Counted from the first letter of the stretch, positions 42,283-51,825 are shown. The stretch is 64,000 nucleotides of DNA from Candidatus Curtissbacteria bacterium (GCA_030647775.1 JAUSJC010000010.1:248001-312000), one strand, 5' to 3'. Notes: a model not told the origin generated them from the letters alone. Made by a program: numbers and translations.

Positions 42283-44680
42283 ATCCAAAATCTTTCCTAT
42301 TATATTTATAACTCTTGTAACGTGTCTTATCTTTTTCAAGATTTTTAGCCGTGGCCTTTATCCAATCCCCGGTGACCTGTTAGTCTCCTTTTATTTCCCT
42401 TGGTATTCGGGGAATTGGCAGGGCTATAATCCCTGGACTACCCATAAGGAGCTTCTAAACGCCGATAGTATCCGCCAGATTTATCCCTGGAAAGAATTTG
42501 CCGTTCGCGAGTTTAAAAAGGGAAATTTTCCGCTCTGGAATCCTTACACCTTTTCCGGCCAGCCGCTTGCCGCCAATTTTCAGTCCAGCGTCTATTATCC
42601 TTTTAATATCTTTTACTTTTTGCTGGACCCCAAAAACGCCTGGATCGTCCTAATTATTATGCAGCCATTTTTGGGCGGCATTTTTATGTATTTGCTCGTA
42701 AGGAGTTTCAAACAATCCCGAACCGCTTCACTTTTTGCCTCCGTCGCCTTCATGTTTTCCAGCTACTTAATCACCTGGATGGAAAACGGCAATATTGGGA
42801 ATAGTTACATTTGGCTGCCGCTTGCCTTTTTTTCAATTATTAAGTATTTCCAACATGCGAAGTTCCGCTATATTTTAATTCTCTCGCTGTCTCTTGCGCT
42901 TTCCATATTGGGCGGACATCCGCAAACCGCTATTTATATTTATATAGCAACTTTCCTTTTCTGGATTTACAAATCGAGAGAGGGGAGACGAAAGTATTTT
43001 TCAAGCACCTTGATTTTTCTTTTTGCCGCGCTGTCATCACTGCTAGTTAGCTCTATTCAAATCATCCCGACAGCTTATTTTTATAAAGTCTCACCCATAT
43101 CTTTGCCGTTTTCCAAAGAAGTTTTCGACAGGTCGATTCTCCCTTTTCAAAACCTGGTTACTTTCTTTGCCAGTGATTTTTTTGGTCATCCGGGAAACAA
43201 TAATTTCTGGAGTTTTTCCTATGGCGATTTCACGCCATATTTCGGAGTAGTTCCGCTTATTTTTTCCCTATGGGCAATTATCAAATTATGGAAAAATAAT
43301 TTTGTAAAATTTGCGTCCGTTGCATCAGCCTTTTTTATTATCTGCGCAGTCAATGGCCCCATCACGGCGTTTATTAAGGTAGCTAAAATTCCGCTAATCG
43401 ACTCAACTACCCCCTCCCGCTTCATTTCTATTTCAATTTTTCTCATGGTTATTTTATCGGCTTTCGGCGTAGGCGATTTTCTGAAAAATCTGAAAGATAT
43501 CAAATACCAAAAAAGGTTTTTAAGGTTTCTTTTCCCGATTCTCGCGCTTTATGCTTTTCTTTGGGTCTTTGCCGTTTTTGGTACCAAATTTCTTCCTCAA
43601 ACCGAAATTTGGAGCATCAATTTGGCGGTTACCAGAAGGAATTTAATTCTGCCGACTTTAATGTTTCTTTCGATTTTTGGCCTCACTTCCGGTCTTATAT
43701 TCATAAGCCCGGTAAAAAAATTCGGCTACCTAATTTCCGTCTGTGGAATATTTTTCGTAACCCTTTTAGGAGGAGTTTACTTTAGTAATAAATTCATGCC
43801 GACTGCCCCAAAAAGTTTTATCTTTCCGGATCACCCATTGTTTAATTGGTTATCGACGAGTGCCGGGTTGGATAGATTTTACGGCGGGGGAACGGCCCAC
43901 ATTGATTTTAATTTTCCTACCCATTACCAAATTTACGGCGCGGAAGGTTACGATACCTTGAGGCTTGAGCGCTATGCCCAGCTGCTGGCGTCATCGTTCT
44001 CGGGCTCTGTTCCCAAAACTTATTTAAGGTCGGACGGAGTATTTCCATCTGCCGAAAACGGGTATAGAAAAAGGTTATTTGAACTCTTGGGTGTTAAATA
44101 CCTCTTGGACAAAGAAGACAATCCCAAAACAGGCAGCGACTGGCATTACGAAAGATTTTCCGGCGATAGTGTTGAAGGTTTTTGGCAATATGACAAGTTC
44201 CAGGTTTATAGAAGGCGGGAAGTTCTACCAAGAATATTTCAAACGACCAAATATTATGTTGCTAAAAATGATAGTGACATAATCCAAAAAATTTACGATC
44301 CCAACTATGACCTCCGGCGGATTATTATTGAAAAAGATCCGCCCTTAACAATTACCGAGTCAAGCGGGGATCTCGTTATCCCAAAAGTGGAAAAATATGA
44401 TTCTGATCAGATTTTAATTTCCACCAGTGATAAGAGTAGTTCACTTCTTTTTCTTTCCGATGCTTATGATAAGGACTGGAATGTATATATCGATAGTCAA
44501 AAATCCCAAATTCTTCGTGCCAATTACGCCCTTAGGGCAGTAGCTGTCCCCAGTGGAAATCATCAGGTTGCATTTAAATATCAGCCAAAATCATTTACAT
44601 TGGGCGCATTGGCAACACTCTTTTCAATTGTAGGTCTTGCTGCCATCTCTGCCTATCTTGTAAAAAAGAAGAAATTCTGA
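42275..44680 (+). CDS. YfhO-family polytopic membrane protein
   Basis: 801 residues from ATG 42275, which overlaps the previous stop by eight bases; an upstream start at 42224 is inside that gene. About twelve to fourteen helices. Loop FPLWNPYTFSGQPLAANFQS and SILGGHPQTAIYIY are the YfhO pattern; in Firmicutes YfhO glycosylates lipoteichoic acid. The C-terminal outer beta domain includes DKDWNVYIDSQ...PSGNHQVAFKYQP, shared in form with three other proteins here. Paralogue of 59574. Confidence 0.78.
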   Translation: MIKSKIFPIIFITLVTCLIFFKIFSRGLYPIPGDLLVSFYFPWYSGNWQGYNPWTTHKELLNADSIRQIYPWKEFAVREFKKGNFPLWNPYTFSGQPLAANFQSSVYYPFNIFYFLLDPKNAWIVLIIMQPFLGGIFMYLLVRSFKQSRTASLFASVAFMFSSYLITWMENGNIGNSYIWLPLAFFSIIKYFQHAKFRYILILSLSLALSILGGHPQTAIYIYIATFLFWIYKSREGRRKYFSSTLIFLFAALSSLLVSSIQIIPTAYFYKVSPISLPFSKEVFDRSILPFQNLVTFFASDFFGHPGNNNFWSFSYGDFTPYFGVVPLIFSLWAIIKLWKNNFVKFASVASAFFIICAVNGPITAFIKVAKIPLIDSTTPSRFISISIFLMVILSAFGVGDFLKNLKDIKYQKRFLRFLFPILALYAFLWVFAVFGTKFLPQTEIWSINLAVTRRNLILPTLMFLSIFGLTSGLIFISPVKKFGYLISVCGIFFVTLLGGVYFSNKFMPTAPKSFIFPDHPLFNWLSTSAGLDRFYGGGTAHIDFNFPTHYQIYGAEGYDTLRLERYAQLLASSFSGSVPKTYLRSDGVFPSAENGYRKRLFELLGVKYLLDKEDNPKTGSDWHYERFSGDSVEGFWQYDKFQVYRRREVLPRIFQTTKYYVAKNDSDIIQKIYDPNYDLRRIIIEKDPPLTITESSGDLVIPKVEKYDSDQILISTSDKSSSLLFLSDAYDKDWNVYIDSQKSQILRANYALRAVAVPSGNHQVAFKYQPKSFTLGALATLFSIVGLAAISAYLVKKKKF

Positions 44681-46269
44681 TGAAAAAATTATTAGTAATT
44701 TTGTTTTTATTTTCACTAGTTTCGATTTGGCCATTTTTTAAAATTGGATACTTTGAAAGCCATGACGGGGAGTGGATGGTCATTCGTTTTACGGCCTTTC
44801 ACCAAACATTTAGGGCAGGGCAGTTCCCTGTCCGTTTTGTGGATAGATTAAATAGTAATTATGGCTATCCGGTTTTAAACTTCCTTTACCCCCTCCCTTT
44901 TTACCTGGCGGAAATTCCAAAGATTCTAGGTTTTAATTTCGTTGACAGCATCAAGGCCGTTTTTGCTATCTCGGCAGTCTTTTCATCTCTGGCCATGTTT
45001 TGGGCTCTTCGTCAGAAATTTGACAAATATTCCGCTTTTGCCGGCAGTATCTTATATCTTTTTATCCCTTACAGGTTTGTCGATCTTTATGTCAGGGGTT
45101 CATTGGGTGAAAGCCTCGCCTTTGCTTTTGTGCCGCTTTGTTTCGGGGCAATTTTAAAAATCCAAAACGGCAAGAGAATTTATTTCCCTATCCTATCTGC
45201 GTCTATCGCTCTTTTAATTTTGTCTCATAACGTGATTGCCTTTTTGTTTTTACCATTTTTTTTAATTATCTCCCTAGTCCTTATTAAGAAAAGCCGAATC
45301 TTTTTAGTTATGTCATTCTTACTTGGCATACTTATCTCTTCTTTTTTCACAGTCCCGGCACTTTACGATTTGAAGTTTGTGAGGCTTCCTCAAATTAAAA
45401 TTGGCAATCCCCAAGATCATTTGGCAAATTTGATTGATCTGATTGTTCCTAAATGGGGATATGGACCAACCCCCAATGGCCAAAATGCCTTGCCGGTTCA
45501 ATTTGGCATAGTGCCGCTATTTATTGCCCTAGCGGCCTTTTATTCACAAATGATTAAAAAAAACAGAAACGTCCTTGTCCAATTTCTTCTTGGCATTTTT
45601 GTCTTGATTGCTTTTCTTATGTCAAAATTATCTGCCCTCTTTTGGACCAACTTGCCATTCTCAGACCTTATCCAGTTTCCCTGGAGATTGCTCTCAATAA
45701 TAGTTTTTATTTCAAGTTTTCTTGCCGCTTACGTTATTGGTATCAGTAAGAATAAAAAAACCCTGACCGCCATTATGGTAGCCGCGAGTATCGCCTCGAC
45801 CATTCTTTACACAAAACCTGCCGGTTTCACCGACAAAGGAGATGGTTTCTATTCCACCAATGAGGGCACAACAACGGTGCGGGATGAATATTTGCCCCTT
45901 TGGGTAAAAAAACAAAACCCGATAAGGGCAAACACCAAGATCCAAATAACCGGAGATAGCCCAGTCGAAGATCTAAACATCCGGCCTACTTCATATACTG
46001 CAACAATAAAATCGGATATTGATACGAACGTCCAAGTGAATTCAATTTATTTTCCCGGGTGGCAGGTCAAGATTGATGGTAAAATTACGCCGATAAATTA
46101 TATGAATGATTTTGGCTTAATAAATTTCCAGTTGCCACGAGGGGAACACAAAGTTATAATCAAATACACGGAAACTCCGGTTCACACTGCCGCTGATTTA
46201 GTATCAATAGGTTCACTGTTGGCTGCTGGAATTTCCTTTTTCATTTTATGGCGAAAACAAAATTCTTAG
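44680..46269 (+). CDS. PTPS-related (GT-C-like) polytopic membrane protein
   Basis: 529 residues, about eleven helices. Outer loop ESHDGEW then FPVRFVDRLNSNYGYPVLNF, and YRFVDLYVRGSLGES, match the membrane domain named 6-pyruvoyl-tetrahydropterin-synthase-related (PF10131-like), a presumed glycosyltransferase. C-terminal beta domain has FPGWQVKIDG and LPRGEHKVIIKY. Paralogue of 51826. ATG overlaps the previous TGA by one base. Confidence 0.75.
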   Translation: MKKLLVILFLFSLVSIWPFFKIGYFESHDGEWMVIRFTAFHQTFRAGQFPVRFVDRLNSNYGYPVLNFLYPLPFYLAEIPKILGFNFVDSIKAVFAISAVFSSLAMFWALRQKFDKYSAFAGSILYLFIPYRFVDLYVRGSLGESLAFAFVPLCFGAILKIQNGKRIYFPILSASIALLILSHNVIAFLFLPFFLIISLVLIKKSRIFLVMSFLLGILISSFFTVPALYDLKFVRLPQIKIGNPQDHLANLIDLIVPKWGYGPTPNGQNALPVQFGIVPLFIALAAFYSQMIKKNRNVLVQFLLGIFVLIAFLMSKLSALFWTNLPFSDLIQFPWRLLSIIVFISSFLAAYVIGISKNKKTLTAIMVAASIASTILYTKPAGFTDKGDGFYSTNEGTTTVRDEYLPLWVKKQNPIRANTKIQITGDSPVEDLNIRPTSYTATIKSDIDTNVQVNSIYFPGWQVKIDGKITPINYMNDFGLINFQLPRGEHKVIIKYTETPVHTAADLVSIGSLLAAGISFFILWRKQNS

Positions 46270-47225
46270 TTACCGGCGGTGCCGGCTTTATCGGGTCAGA
46301 GATTGTCAGACAACTTCTTGATGTGGGTTACATGGTTCGAGTTGCTGATAACTTGTCCAAAAAAAACGCTTCCGTCGACAAACGTGCCGAATTTATCAAT
46401 GTCGATTTAACAGATTCCAGGAAGACAAAAGCAGTTTTTAAAAATATTGATATCTGCATTAATGCCGCAGCAAAAATCGGAGGCATCGGCTACTTTCATA
46501 AATTCCCCGCCACAATCCTTTCGGAAAACAATAAAATTTATAGTTCCACTTTTGAGTCAGCTGTTGCCGCCGGTATCAAAAGGCTCGTTTATATTTCCTC
46601 TTCAATGGTATTTGAATCGGCGACAAAATTTCCGTCGGAAGAAGAAGACGTCACCAAAATTCCGCCCCCCGTCTCATCGTATGGGTTTTCAAAACTTTCC
46701 GGCGAATGGTATTGCCGATCTTTTTGGGACCAATACAGATTGCCATTTTCTATTTGCAGGCCATTTAATGCTTATGGCATCAACGAATTTCCGGAAAGGG
46801 AAGTCGGTTACGCGCACGTTATTCCGGACTTAGTCAGAAAAATTGTAGAAGGTCAGTATCCCTTAGAAATGCTCGGAGACGGAAAACAAACCCGCTGCTT
46901 TACTCATGTTTCAGATGTTGCCGACGGCATAATAACAGTTGCGCTTCACCCAAATGGCCAAAACCAGGATTTTAATATCGGTTCCGATAAAGAAATAAAA
47001 ATGATAGATTTGGCAGAGAAGATTTGGGACGTTATGGAAATTAAAAAGCCATTCAAAGTCAAGTTTGTAAAGGGCTTTAAGTATGATATAAGGAAAAGGG
47101 TACCAAACGTTCAAAAGGCTAAAAAGCTAATTAACTGGGAACCCAAAGTAAAATTTGATGATGGACTAAAGGAGGTAATAACTTGGCTGCAAGAGAAAAA
47201 AGCAGAAGGAAAATTTCAAAGGTAA
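46248..47225 (+). CDS. SDR nucleotide-sugar epimerase or dehydratase
   Basis: 325 residues. GGAGFIGSEI (about 9-18), AAAKIGGIGYFHKFP (a GDP-mannose 3,5-epimerase- or fucose-synthase-like block), SSSMVFES, YGFSKLSGEW (Tyr/Lys pair) and RCFTHVSDVADGI. Substrate not determined. Overlaps the previous gene by 22 nt and the next by 43 nt. GGAGG near its 3' end serves the next gene. Confidence 0.8.
   Translation: MAKTKFLVTGGAGFIGSEIVRQLLDVGYMVRVADNLSKKNASVDKRAEFINVDLTDSRKTKAVFKNIDICINAAAKIGGIGYFHKFPATILSENNKIYSSTFESAVAAGIKRLVYISSSMVFESATKFPSEEEDVTKIPPPVSSYGFSKLSGEWYCRSFWDQYRLPFSICRPFNAYGINEFPEREVGYAHVIPDLVRKIVEGQYPLEMLGDGKQTRCFTHVSDVADGIITVALHPNGQNQDFNIGSDKEIKMIDLAEKIWDVMEIKKPFKVKFVKGFKYDIRKRVPNVQKAKKLINWEPKVKFDDGLKEVITWLQEKKAEGKFQR
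47168..47176 (+). promoter_or_regulatory. Strong Shine-Dalgarno for a TTG start
   Basis: AAAGGAGGT, six bases before TTG 47183. It decides the start of the nucleotide-sugar dehydrogenase and shows that canonical SD initiation coexists with the predicted leaderless starts. Confidence 0.8.
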
Positions 47226-48490
47226 CGGTTTCCGTAATCGGAATAGGCAGAGTTGGTCTTCCGCTTGCGCTATTTCTGGCTGAATCTGGTCATTTCGTTT
47301 ACGGTCTAGATGTAGACCAGGGAAAGGTGAACACTATTCTAAAGGGGGTAATGCCTTTCTTGGAAGAAGGAGCTCCCGAGCTTCTTAAAAAACATATTTC
47401 TAAAAACTTTGTTCCAACGACAAATTTTTCAAGCGTTGCCAAATCCCAAGTCATTATCTTAACTCTGGGAACTCCTGTTGATGAAAACATGAATCCAAGT
47501 TTAGTCCAAATTGATAAAACTCTGGAAAATATTAAACCCCACCTTAAAAAAGGCCAACTCTTAATTTTAAGATCAACCGTTTCTCCGGGGACCACGGATT
47601 ATGTTAATTTTTATCTTAAGGAATTAGGTTTTAAAGTAGGGACAAATTTTTTCCTTGCGTTTTGTCCGGAGAGAATAGCCGAAGGAAAATCCCTTCAGGA
47701 ACTGGCGCAGCTTCCGCAAATAGTTGGCGGCGTAGAAAGAGTAAGTACGCAAAGAGCCTCTGAATTTTTTCAAAAACTCGGCATTACAGTCAACAAATCC
47801 GACGCAGTTTCGGCAGAACTCGCCAAACTGTTTACCAATATGTACCGTTATATTAATTTTGCTATCGCCAACGAATTTATGATCCTTGCCGGTAACAACC
47901 ACCGTGATATTTACCAAATCGTTGATCTTGTGAACAAAAATTACAAAAGGGGAGGGCTTGCCCTTCCAGGCTTGACCGGCGGTCCATGTCTTTTTAAAGA
48001 CGGTTTCTTTTTGGTTGGCGACGTTCCGTTTGCCGATCTTATCGTTACCAGTTGGAAAATTAACGAATCAATTCCTCTGTTTCTCATCAAGAAAGTCAGG
48101 GAAAGAATAAGGCTGGAAGGTAAAAAAGCTGCCATTCTCGGACTTGCCTTTAAAGCGGAAATCGACGACACTCGCGAATCTTTATCCTTCAAGGTTAAAA
48201 AAGCCCTCGAAAGGGAAAGGGCCAAAGTTTTCTTGCATGACCCCTATGTGCCTGGTTATCAAAATGATCTCGATGAAACCTTAAGGGGGGCAGATCTTAT
48301 CTTTTTGGCAACAAATCATTCATTCTACCGCAAAATGGATATTGCCAAAGTCAAGAAATTAGTTTCCAAAAATTGCATAATTTGTGATGTCTGGAACGTT
48401 TTTAAAACCAATAAAATAATTTTCACCATTAAATCACTTGAATTCCATCTCAATAAAAACTCCGAGGAAGGCTTGGGAGATATCTTCTAA
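47183..48490 (+). CDS. Nucleotide-sugar dehydrogenase (WecC/UDP-ManNAc dehydrogenase-like)
   Basis: 435 residues. Four-electron oxidation of a UDP-sugar to a uronic acid. GIGRVGLPLALFLAESG (about 18-34), LGTPVDENMNP, RSTVSPGTT, catalytic Cys in GGPCLFKDG, and GLAFKAEIDDTRES. The UDP-HexNAc dehydrogenase subgroup is more likely than Ugd, judging from the GRVGLPLA and DTRES patterns. TTG 47183 is the start because AAAGGAGGT (47168-47176) lies six bases upstream, one of the best Shine-Dalgarno sequences in the window. Confidence 0.87.
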   Translation: MAAREKSRRKISKVTVSVIGIGRVGLPLALFLAESGHFVYGLDVDQGKVNTILKGVMPFLEEGAPELLKKHISKNFVPTTNFSSVAKSQVIILTLGTPVDENMNPSLVQIDKTLENIKPHLKKGQLLILRSTVSPGTTDYVNFYLKELGFKVGTNFFLAFCPERIAEGKSLQELAQLPQIVGGVERVSTQRASEFFQKLGITVNKSDAVSAELAKLFTNMYRYINFAIANEFMILAGNNHRDIYQIVDLVNKNYKRGGLALPGLTGGPCLFKDGFFLVGDVPFADLIVTSWKINESIPLFLIKKVRERIRLEGKKAAILGLAFKAEIDDTRESLSFKVKKALERERAKVFLHDPYVPGYQNDLDETLRGADLIFLATNHSFYRKMDIAKVKKLVSKNCIICDVWNVFKTNKIIFTIKSLEFHLNKNSEEGLGDIF

Positions 48491-48493
48491 AAC

Positions 48494-48521
48494 TTGCAAT
48501 TTACTCAAAAAGTAATATAAA
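48494..48521 (+). promoter_or_regulatory. Promoter TTGCAA-N16-TATAAA for a leader RNA
   Basis: TTGCAA (48494-48499), 16-nt spacer, TATAAA (48516-48521). Start predicted near 48528, upstream of a structured 185-nt leader. Confidence 0.45.
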
Positions 48522-48527
48522 ATTACC

Positions 48528-48712
48528 AAGACGAAAAAAGCAAAGATTTTCTTTGCAAAATAGAGTGATGCCAGAACTGTTCCTGTATTAGGGGCAAGCG
48601 CGGTACTTCCACCGCAATGTAGAGCATCCGCAACCCAGAAGCGAAAGCACGCCGGGTGCCAGGAAGTTTCAATATAATTGACTCGTCCTCTCCGCTTCGA
48701 GAGGACTTTTTT
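48528..48712 (+). ncRNA. Structured leader RNA ending in a terminator (riboswitch-like)
   Basis: Between the promoter and the next gene there is no convincing ORF. Elements: hairpin GCAAAG-ATTTT-CTTTGC (48540-48556); long-range pairs GATGC/GCATC and TTCCTG/CAGGAA; hairpin GCGGT-ACTTCC-ACCGC near 48600-48615; ACCC...GGGT enclosing GCGAAAGC; then an intrinsic terminator. This promoter-structure-terminator-RBS layout is typical of a transcriptional riboswitch or attenuator. I could not match it to a known class; c-di-AMP, c-di-GMP-I and glmS cores are not present. Confidence 0.5.
48685..48712 (+). terminator. Intrinsic terminator in the leader
   Basis: GTCCTCTC-CGCTTC-GAGAGGAC (48685-48706) followed by TTTTTT. 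It lies 42 nt before the GTG start of the next gene, as in terminator-type attenuation. Confidence 0.85.
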
Positions 48713-48754
48713 GTTCTTCCACAAAAAACGCCCGGTACACGAAAGGAAAAATCA

Positions 48755-49543
48755 GTGGAATCTGATCGTTTACGCGCACCGAGCGCAACTATTGCCAATA
48801 TCAAGAATCAAGCCAAAAAAGTAGGGCGACCATTGGCCGCCGCTATTATGGCTTTCTCGGGGCAAGTATATGGCGGAGGCCCTTCCGAAGTCAAGGCCGA
48901 TGATGATGGCCTTGCCCAACAGACACTTTCCTCGCAGAGTTTGGAGGTAAATCCCTTTGGCCCGACAGGCCCAGACATTGGAATTCCCTTCCATCCCGCT
49001 CTTTCCGAGCAGCAAATAAAAGAAGCAGTCTTTGCACTCGAATTCCAAGATGTGATGCGCCGGGCCGAACAAGCTGATTTACCAGCCTTTTTTTCTCCAA
49101 TTTCCTATGCTGCTAAAAGGGGTCAAGCGCAACTTATGGAAGACCTGAAAGTTTATTATCCCATATATAAAGCGGTAGGAGATAAGTTTGGTCACGATTG
49201 GTTTCTCATATGGATTATCCACGAGGTCGAAAGTTTAGCATCCCAACACCCGGATGTGGTAAATGGTACCTCTTATCACATCGGAGCAGGACAACGAGCG
49301 CCAGGTTGGTCCGAATCTGTTGTTGACGAAGCTTCCTCGGGTTTAGAATACCTTGCGTTGCTACCTCAAAGACTGCCAAATGACTGGCGGGAGTTGGCTT
49401 TTACTGGATGGCATCTTAGAAATGTTACCGAGGATGGTACTGTTCTAGGATCACTTAGGGAATACAGTGCTGCTTGGCATGGAGAATTGCGTTACATAAT
49501 CTTTTTGGACCTCAAGAAAATCTTTGACGCTCCGATCAATTAG
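48755..49543 (+). CDS. Putative secreted cell-wall lytic (transglycosylase-like) protein
   Basis: 262 residues from GTG 48755, with AAAGGAAA just upstream; the longer frame from 48656 would run through the terminator. A hydrophobic segment VGRPLAAAIMAFSGQVYGGG (about 21-40) may act as an export signal. The C-terminal half has FLIWIIHEVESLAS (about 150-163), resembling the catalytic Glu helix of lysozyme-like domains, then GTSYHIGAGQRAPGW. Family assignment is tentative. The leader RNA suggests tight control, as expected for a wall hydrolase. Confidence 0.5.
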   Translation: MESDRLRAPSATIANIKNQAKKVGRPLAAAIMAFSGQVYGGGPSEVKADDDGLAQQTLSSQSLEVNPFGPTGPDIGIPFHPALSEQQIKEAVFALEFQDVMRRAEQADLPAFFSPISYAAKRGQAQLMEDLKVYYPIYKAVGDKFGHDWFLIWIIHEVESLASQHPDVVNGTSYHIGAGQRAPGWSESVVDEASSGLEYLALLPQRLPNDWRELAFTGWHLRNVTEDGTVLGSLREYSAAWHGELRYIIFLDLKKIFDAPIN

Positions 49544-49552
49544 CATTACAAT
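49524..49552 (+). promoter_or_regulatory. Promoter TTGACG-N17-TACAAT, predicted leaderless
   Basis: TTGACG (49524-49529), 17-nt spacer, TACAAT (49547-49552), exactly six bases before ATG 49559, so the transcript should start at the initiation codon. Confidence 0.65.
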
Positions 49553-49558
49553 CTATCC

Positions 49559-50308
49559 ATGCGTCTTTCCATCGTTATGCCTGTTTACAATGAAGGGGAA
49601 ATTATCCCCGAGACAGTAAAACGGATTCATGAACAAGTCAAAACGCCGTTTGAACTCTTAATTGTCTACGATATGGAAGGAGATACCACTGTTGACGCCG
49701 TAAAAAAAATCCGGAATAAATACAAAAGTGCAAAGTTAGTCAAAAATATTTATGGCAGGGGAGCATTAAATGCCATTAAAACCGGTTTTACAAAAGCAAA
49801 AGGCGATGCCGTTTGTGTCATGATGGCCGATTTAACCGACGACCCGCAAACCTTAAACGAAATGATGAGGAAATTTGACGCAGGTTTTGATATTGTCTCC
49901 GGTTCCCGCTATATGCCCGGCGGCAAACAAATCGGAGGTCCTTTTTTGAAGCAGCTTATGTCAAAAACTGCCGGCATTAGTCTCCACTTTCTTGCGGGCA
50001 TTCCCACGTGGGATCCAACCAACTCTTTCAGGCTCTATTCCAGCAGATTTCTAAAAAAGGCCAAGATCGAATCAAACGGAGGATTCGAACTTGGCATAGA
50101 ATTAACAGTAAAAGCCTATTTCGGCGGTTATAAAGTTACCGAGGTCCCGACAACCTGGGATTATCTCTCAAAGGAATCAAGATTTCTGCTTAAAAAATGG
50201 CTGCCGAAATATTTAAAATGGTATCTCTGGGCGCTTGAAAAAAGATTGCAGGGATATCCGATTTCGAGTTTACGAGAAACAAGCTCTCTTAAAAAAAGTG
50301 TAAAATGA
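49559..50308 (+). CDS. GT2 glycosyltransferase (dolichol-phosphate mannosyltransferase-like)
   Basis: 249 residues. IVMPVYNEGEIIPETV (about 4-19), VYDMEGDTT, metal motif MADLTDDP (about 89-96), GSRYMPGGKQIGGP and TWDPTNSFRLYS. Single soluble GT2 domain with no C-terminal helices. Likely transfers sugar to polyprenyl phosphate for the GT-C enzyme encoded next, with which it overlaps by 4 nt. Confidence 0.82.
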   Translation: MRLSIVMPVYNEGEIIPETVKRIHEQVKTPFELLIVYDMEGDTTVDAVKKIRNKYKSAKLVKNIYGRGALNAIKTGFTKAKGDAVCVMMADLTDDPQTLNEMMRKFDAGFDIVSGSRYMPGGKQIGGPFLKQLMSKTAGISLHFLAGIPTWDPTNSFRLYSSRFLKKAKIESNGGFELGIELTVKAYFGGYKVTEVPTTWDYLSKESRFLLKKWLPKYLKWYLWALEKRLQGYPISSLRETSSLKKSVK

Positions 50309-51690
50309 CACGAAAAAATTGGTGGATCTTTCCATCTATTTTTATTCTTTCCTTAATCATTTTCAGCCAAAGTCTAACCTATTATTTTTTTCAAGATGAC
50401 TGGTTTGTTCTAAACTGGATAAGGACAGGGAATCTTTTCTCGTTCTTCTCTTTCAGGACAGATATCATTTATTGGCGGCCGCTTTCAATGCCCATTTTTT
50501 TCTTCATTGGGAAACAATTGTTTGGTTTAAACCCGCTTGGTTTTCATATACTCGCTTTCCTAATTCACTTTATAAACATTATATTAGTCTATCTCTTAAT
50601 AAGACAGCTCAAATTTGAAAAAACACTTTCCTATTTTGCAGCTTTCATCTGGGGGACAGCGGCTTTTCATTTTGTACCATTGTCTTGGTTGTCAACTACG
50701 TCATACATAATTGGACCTACTTTTATCCTATCTTCAATTATTTTTTTCTTAAAATCAAAAATAAAAACGTCTTTTCTCTTTTTTCTTCTTGGCCTTTTGA
50801 CAAGCGAATTAACGCTAGTCACGATTCCACTTATTGTTCTTGTCGACGAAAATATTAGGAAAAAGTTTAAAAACCTATTACCGTTTCTAATAGCGGTGGT
50901 TCCATATCTTGTGGTTCGATTTTTTATCTTCCCGGTTCCGGCTAGTGGAGCTTATGCTATTGCACCAAGAAAAAAGATTATTTCGAATCTCTTGTGGTAT
51001 TTTGCCTGGACTTTTAATGTTGCCGAAAGATTTTCGACTATTTTTTACCTCTCAACTGTTAAAAGCGCCGCTGGCTATTTTAAGGATTTTTTTAAACTTT
51101 TAATTGGGCCGCTTATTTTGATGCTCACATTTTGGCTGCTAACCTTGTCGCTAAAACCAAACCTTAAAATTCTAGCGAGGGGATTTGGCTGGTTTATTAT
51201 TGGTTTGTCACCTGTTATTTTTCTGCCCGATCATGCTTATGCCATGTATTTGCCTATAGCGTCTCTGGGCATCATTTATATATTTTGCGCTGCTCTTGAG
51301 AAAGCCAAACGGTTCCGGCCCCCAATAATGGCAGTAGTCGCGCTACTGTGGTTTATCTCCTCTTTCTTAACCGTAGACCTGTTAAGATCGAATCACTGGA
51401 TCGGGAACGAGCAGGCGGCCTCCAGGGCTTATATGGATTTTCTCAAAAAAGAAATAAGGACCCCGCCTCATGGATCAATTTTCATATTTCGAAACCCAGT
51501 TGGAAATATCTCCGCAACAAACGGTTTTACCCTCCACGATTCCGAAAGTACTCTTTATCAATCCTTGAATGCTTCTGCAGCGGTCCAAGTATTATATGAC
51601 GATTCTACACTGACAAGTTTCTTCCCGAAAGCGAACCAAAAAGTTGAATTTAACCAAAATCAGCCGGTTTTTGAAATAGTGCCAAAATAG
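50305..51690 (+). CDS. GT-C-like polytopic membrane protein
   Basis: 461 residues, about ten to eleven helices. The first outer loop has FQDDWFVLNW (acidic pair DD) then YWRPLSMPIFF, a pattern of GT39-like or O-mannosyltransferase-like proteins. The C-terminal 100 residues form an outer soluble region. Coupled to the GT2 gene upstream. Weaker family resemblance than the other GT39-like genes. Confidence 0.62.
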   Translation: MTRKNWWIFPSIFILSLIIFSQSLTYYFFQDDWFVLNWIRTGNLFSFFSFRTDIIYWRPLSMPIFFFIGKQLFGLNPLGFHILAFLIHFINIILVYLLIRQLKFEKTLSYFAAFIWGTAAFHFVPLSWLSTTSYIIGPTFILSSIIFFLKSKIKTSFLFFLLGLLTSELTLVTIPLIVLVDENIRKKFKNLLPFLIAVVPYLVVRFFIFPVPASGAYAIAPRKKIISNLLWYFAWTFNVAERFSTIFYLSTVKSAAGYFKDFFKLLIGPLILMLTFWLLTLSLKPNLKILARGFGWFIIGLSPVIFLPDHAYAMYLPIASLGIIYIFCAALEKAKRFRPPIMAVVALLWFISSFLTVDLLRSNHWIGNEQAASRAYMDFLKKEIRTPPHGSIFIFRNPVGNISATNGFTLHDSESTLYQSLNASAAVQVLYDDSTLTSFFPKANQKVEFNQNQPVFEIVPK

Positions 51691-51715
51691 GGAAATACAT
51701 TGAGTTTAAGTTTAA

Positions 51716-51780
51716 TATAATAAGGAAGGAGTATCCTTCCTTGCGAGAATTTTGCTACTATTGAAATCGTTGTTTCAGTA
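51716..51780 (+). promoter_or_regulatory. TATAAT box and two leader hairpins before the PTPS-related gene
   Basis: TATAAT at 51716-51721 without a clear -35. Then AAGGAAGGA-GTA-TCCTTCCTT (51722-51742) and a bulged hairpin CTACT-GAAA/TTTC-AGTAG (51755-51780). GGGAAGGAG at 51797-51805 is about 20 nt before ATG 51826. Confidence 0.45.
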
Positions 51781-51825
51781 GTGCTCCATTCTCTAAGGGA
51801 AGGAGTAAACTGTCGGATTAACCTT

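Noticed and set aside
48528..48712. Known riboswitch classes (c-di-AMP ydaO, c-di-GMP-I, glmS ribozyme)
   Set aside because: GCCAGAACTG recalls glmS and GGGGCAAGC recalls c-di-GMP-I, but the rest of each conserved core is missing.
48656..48754. Upstream GTG start for the lytic-like gene
   Set aside because: The frame would translate the terminator hairpin; GTG 48755 has an RBS and fits the leader-RNA layout.
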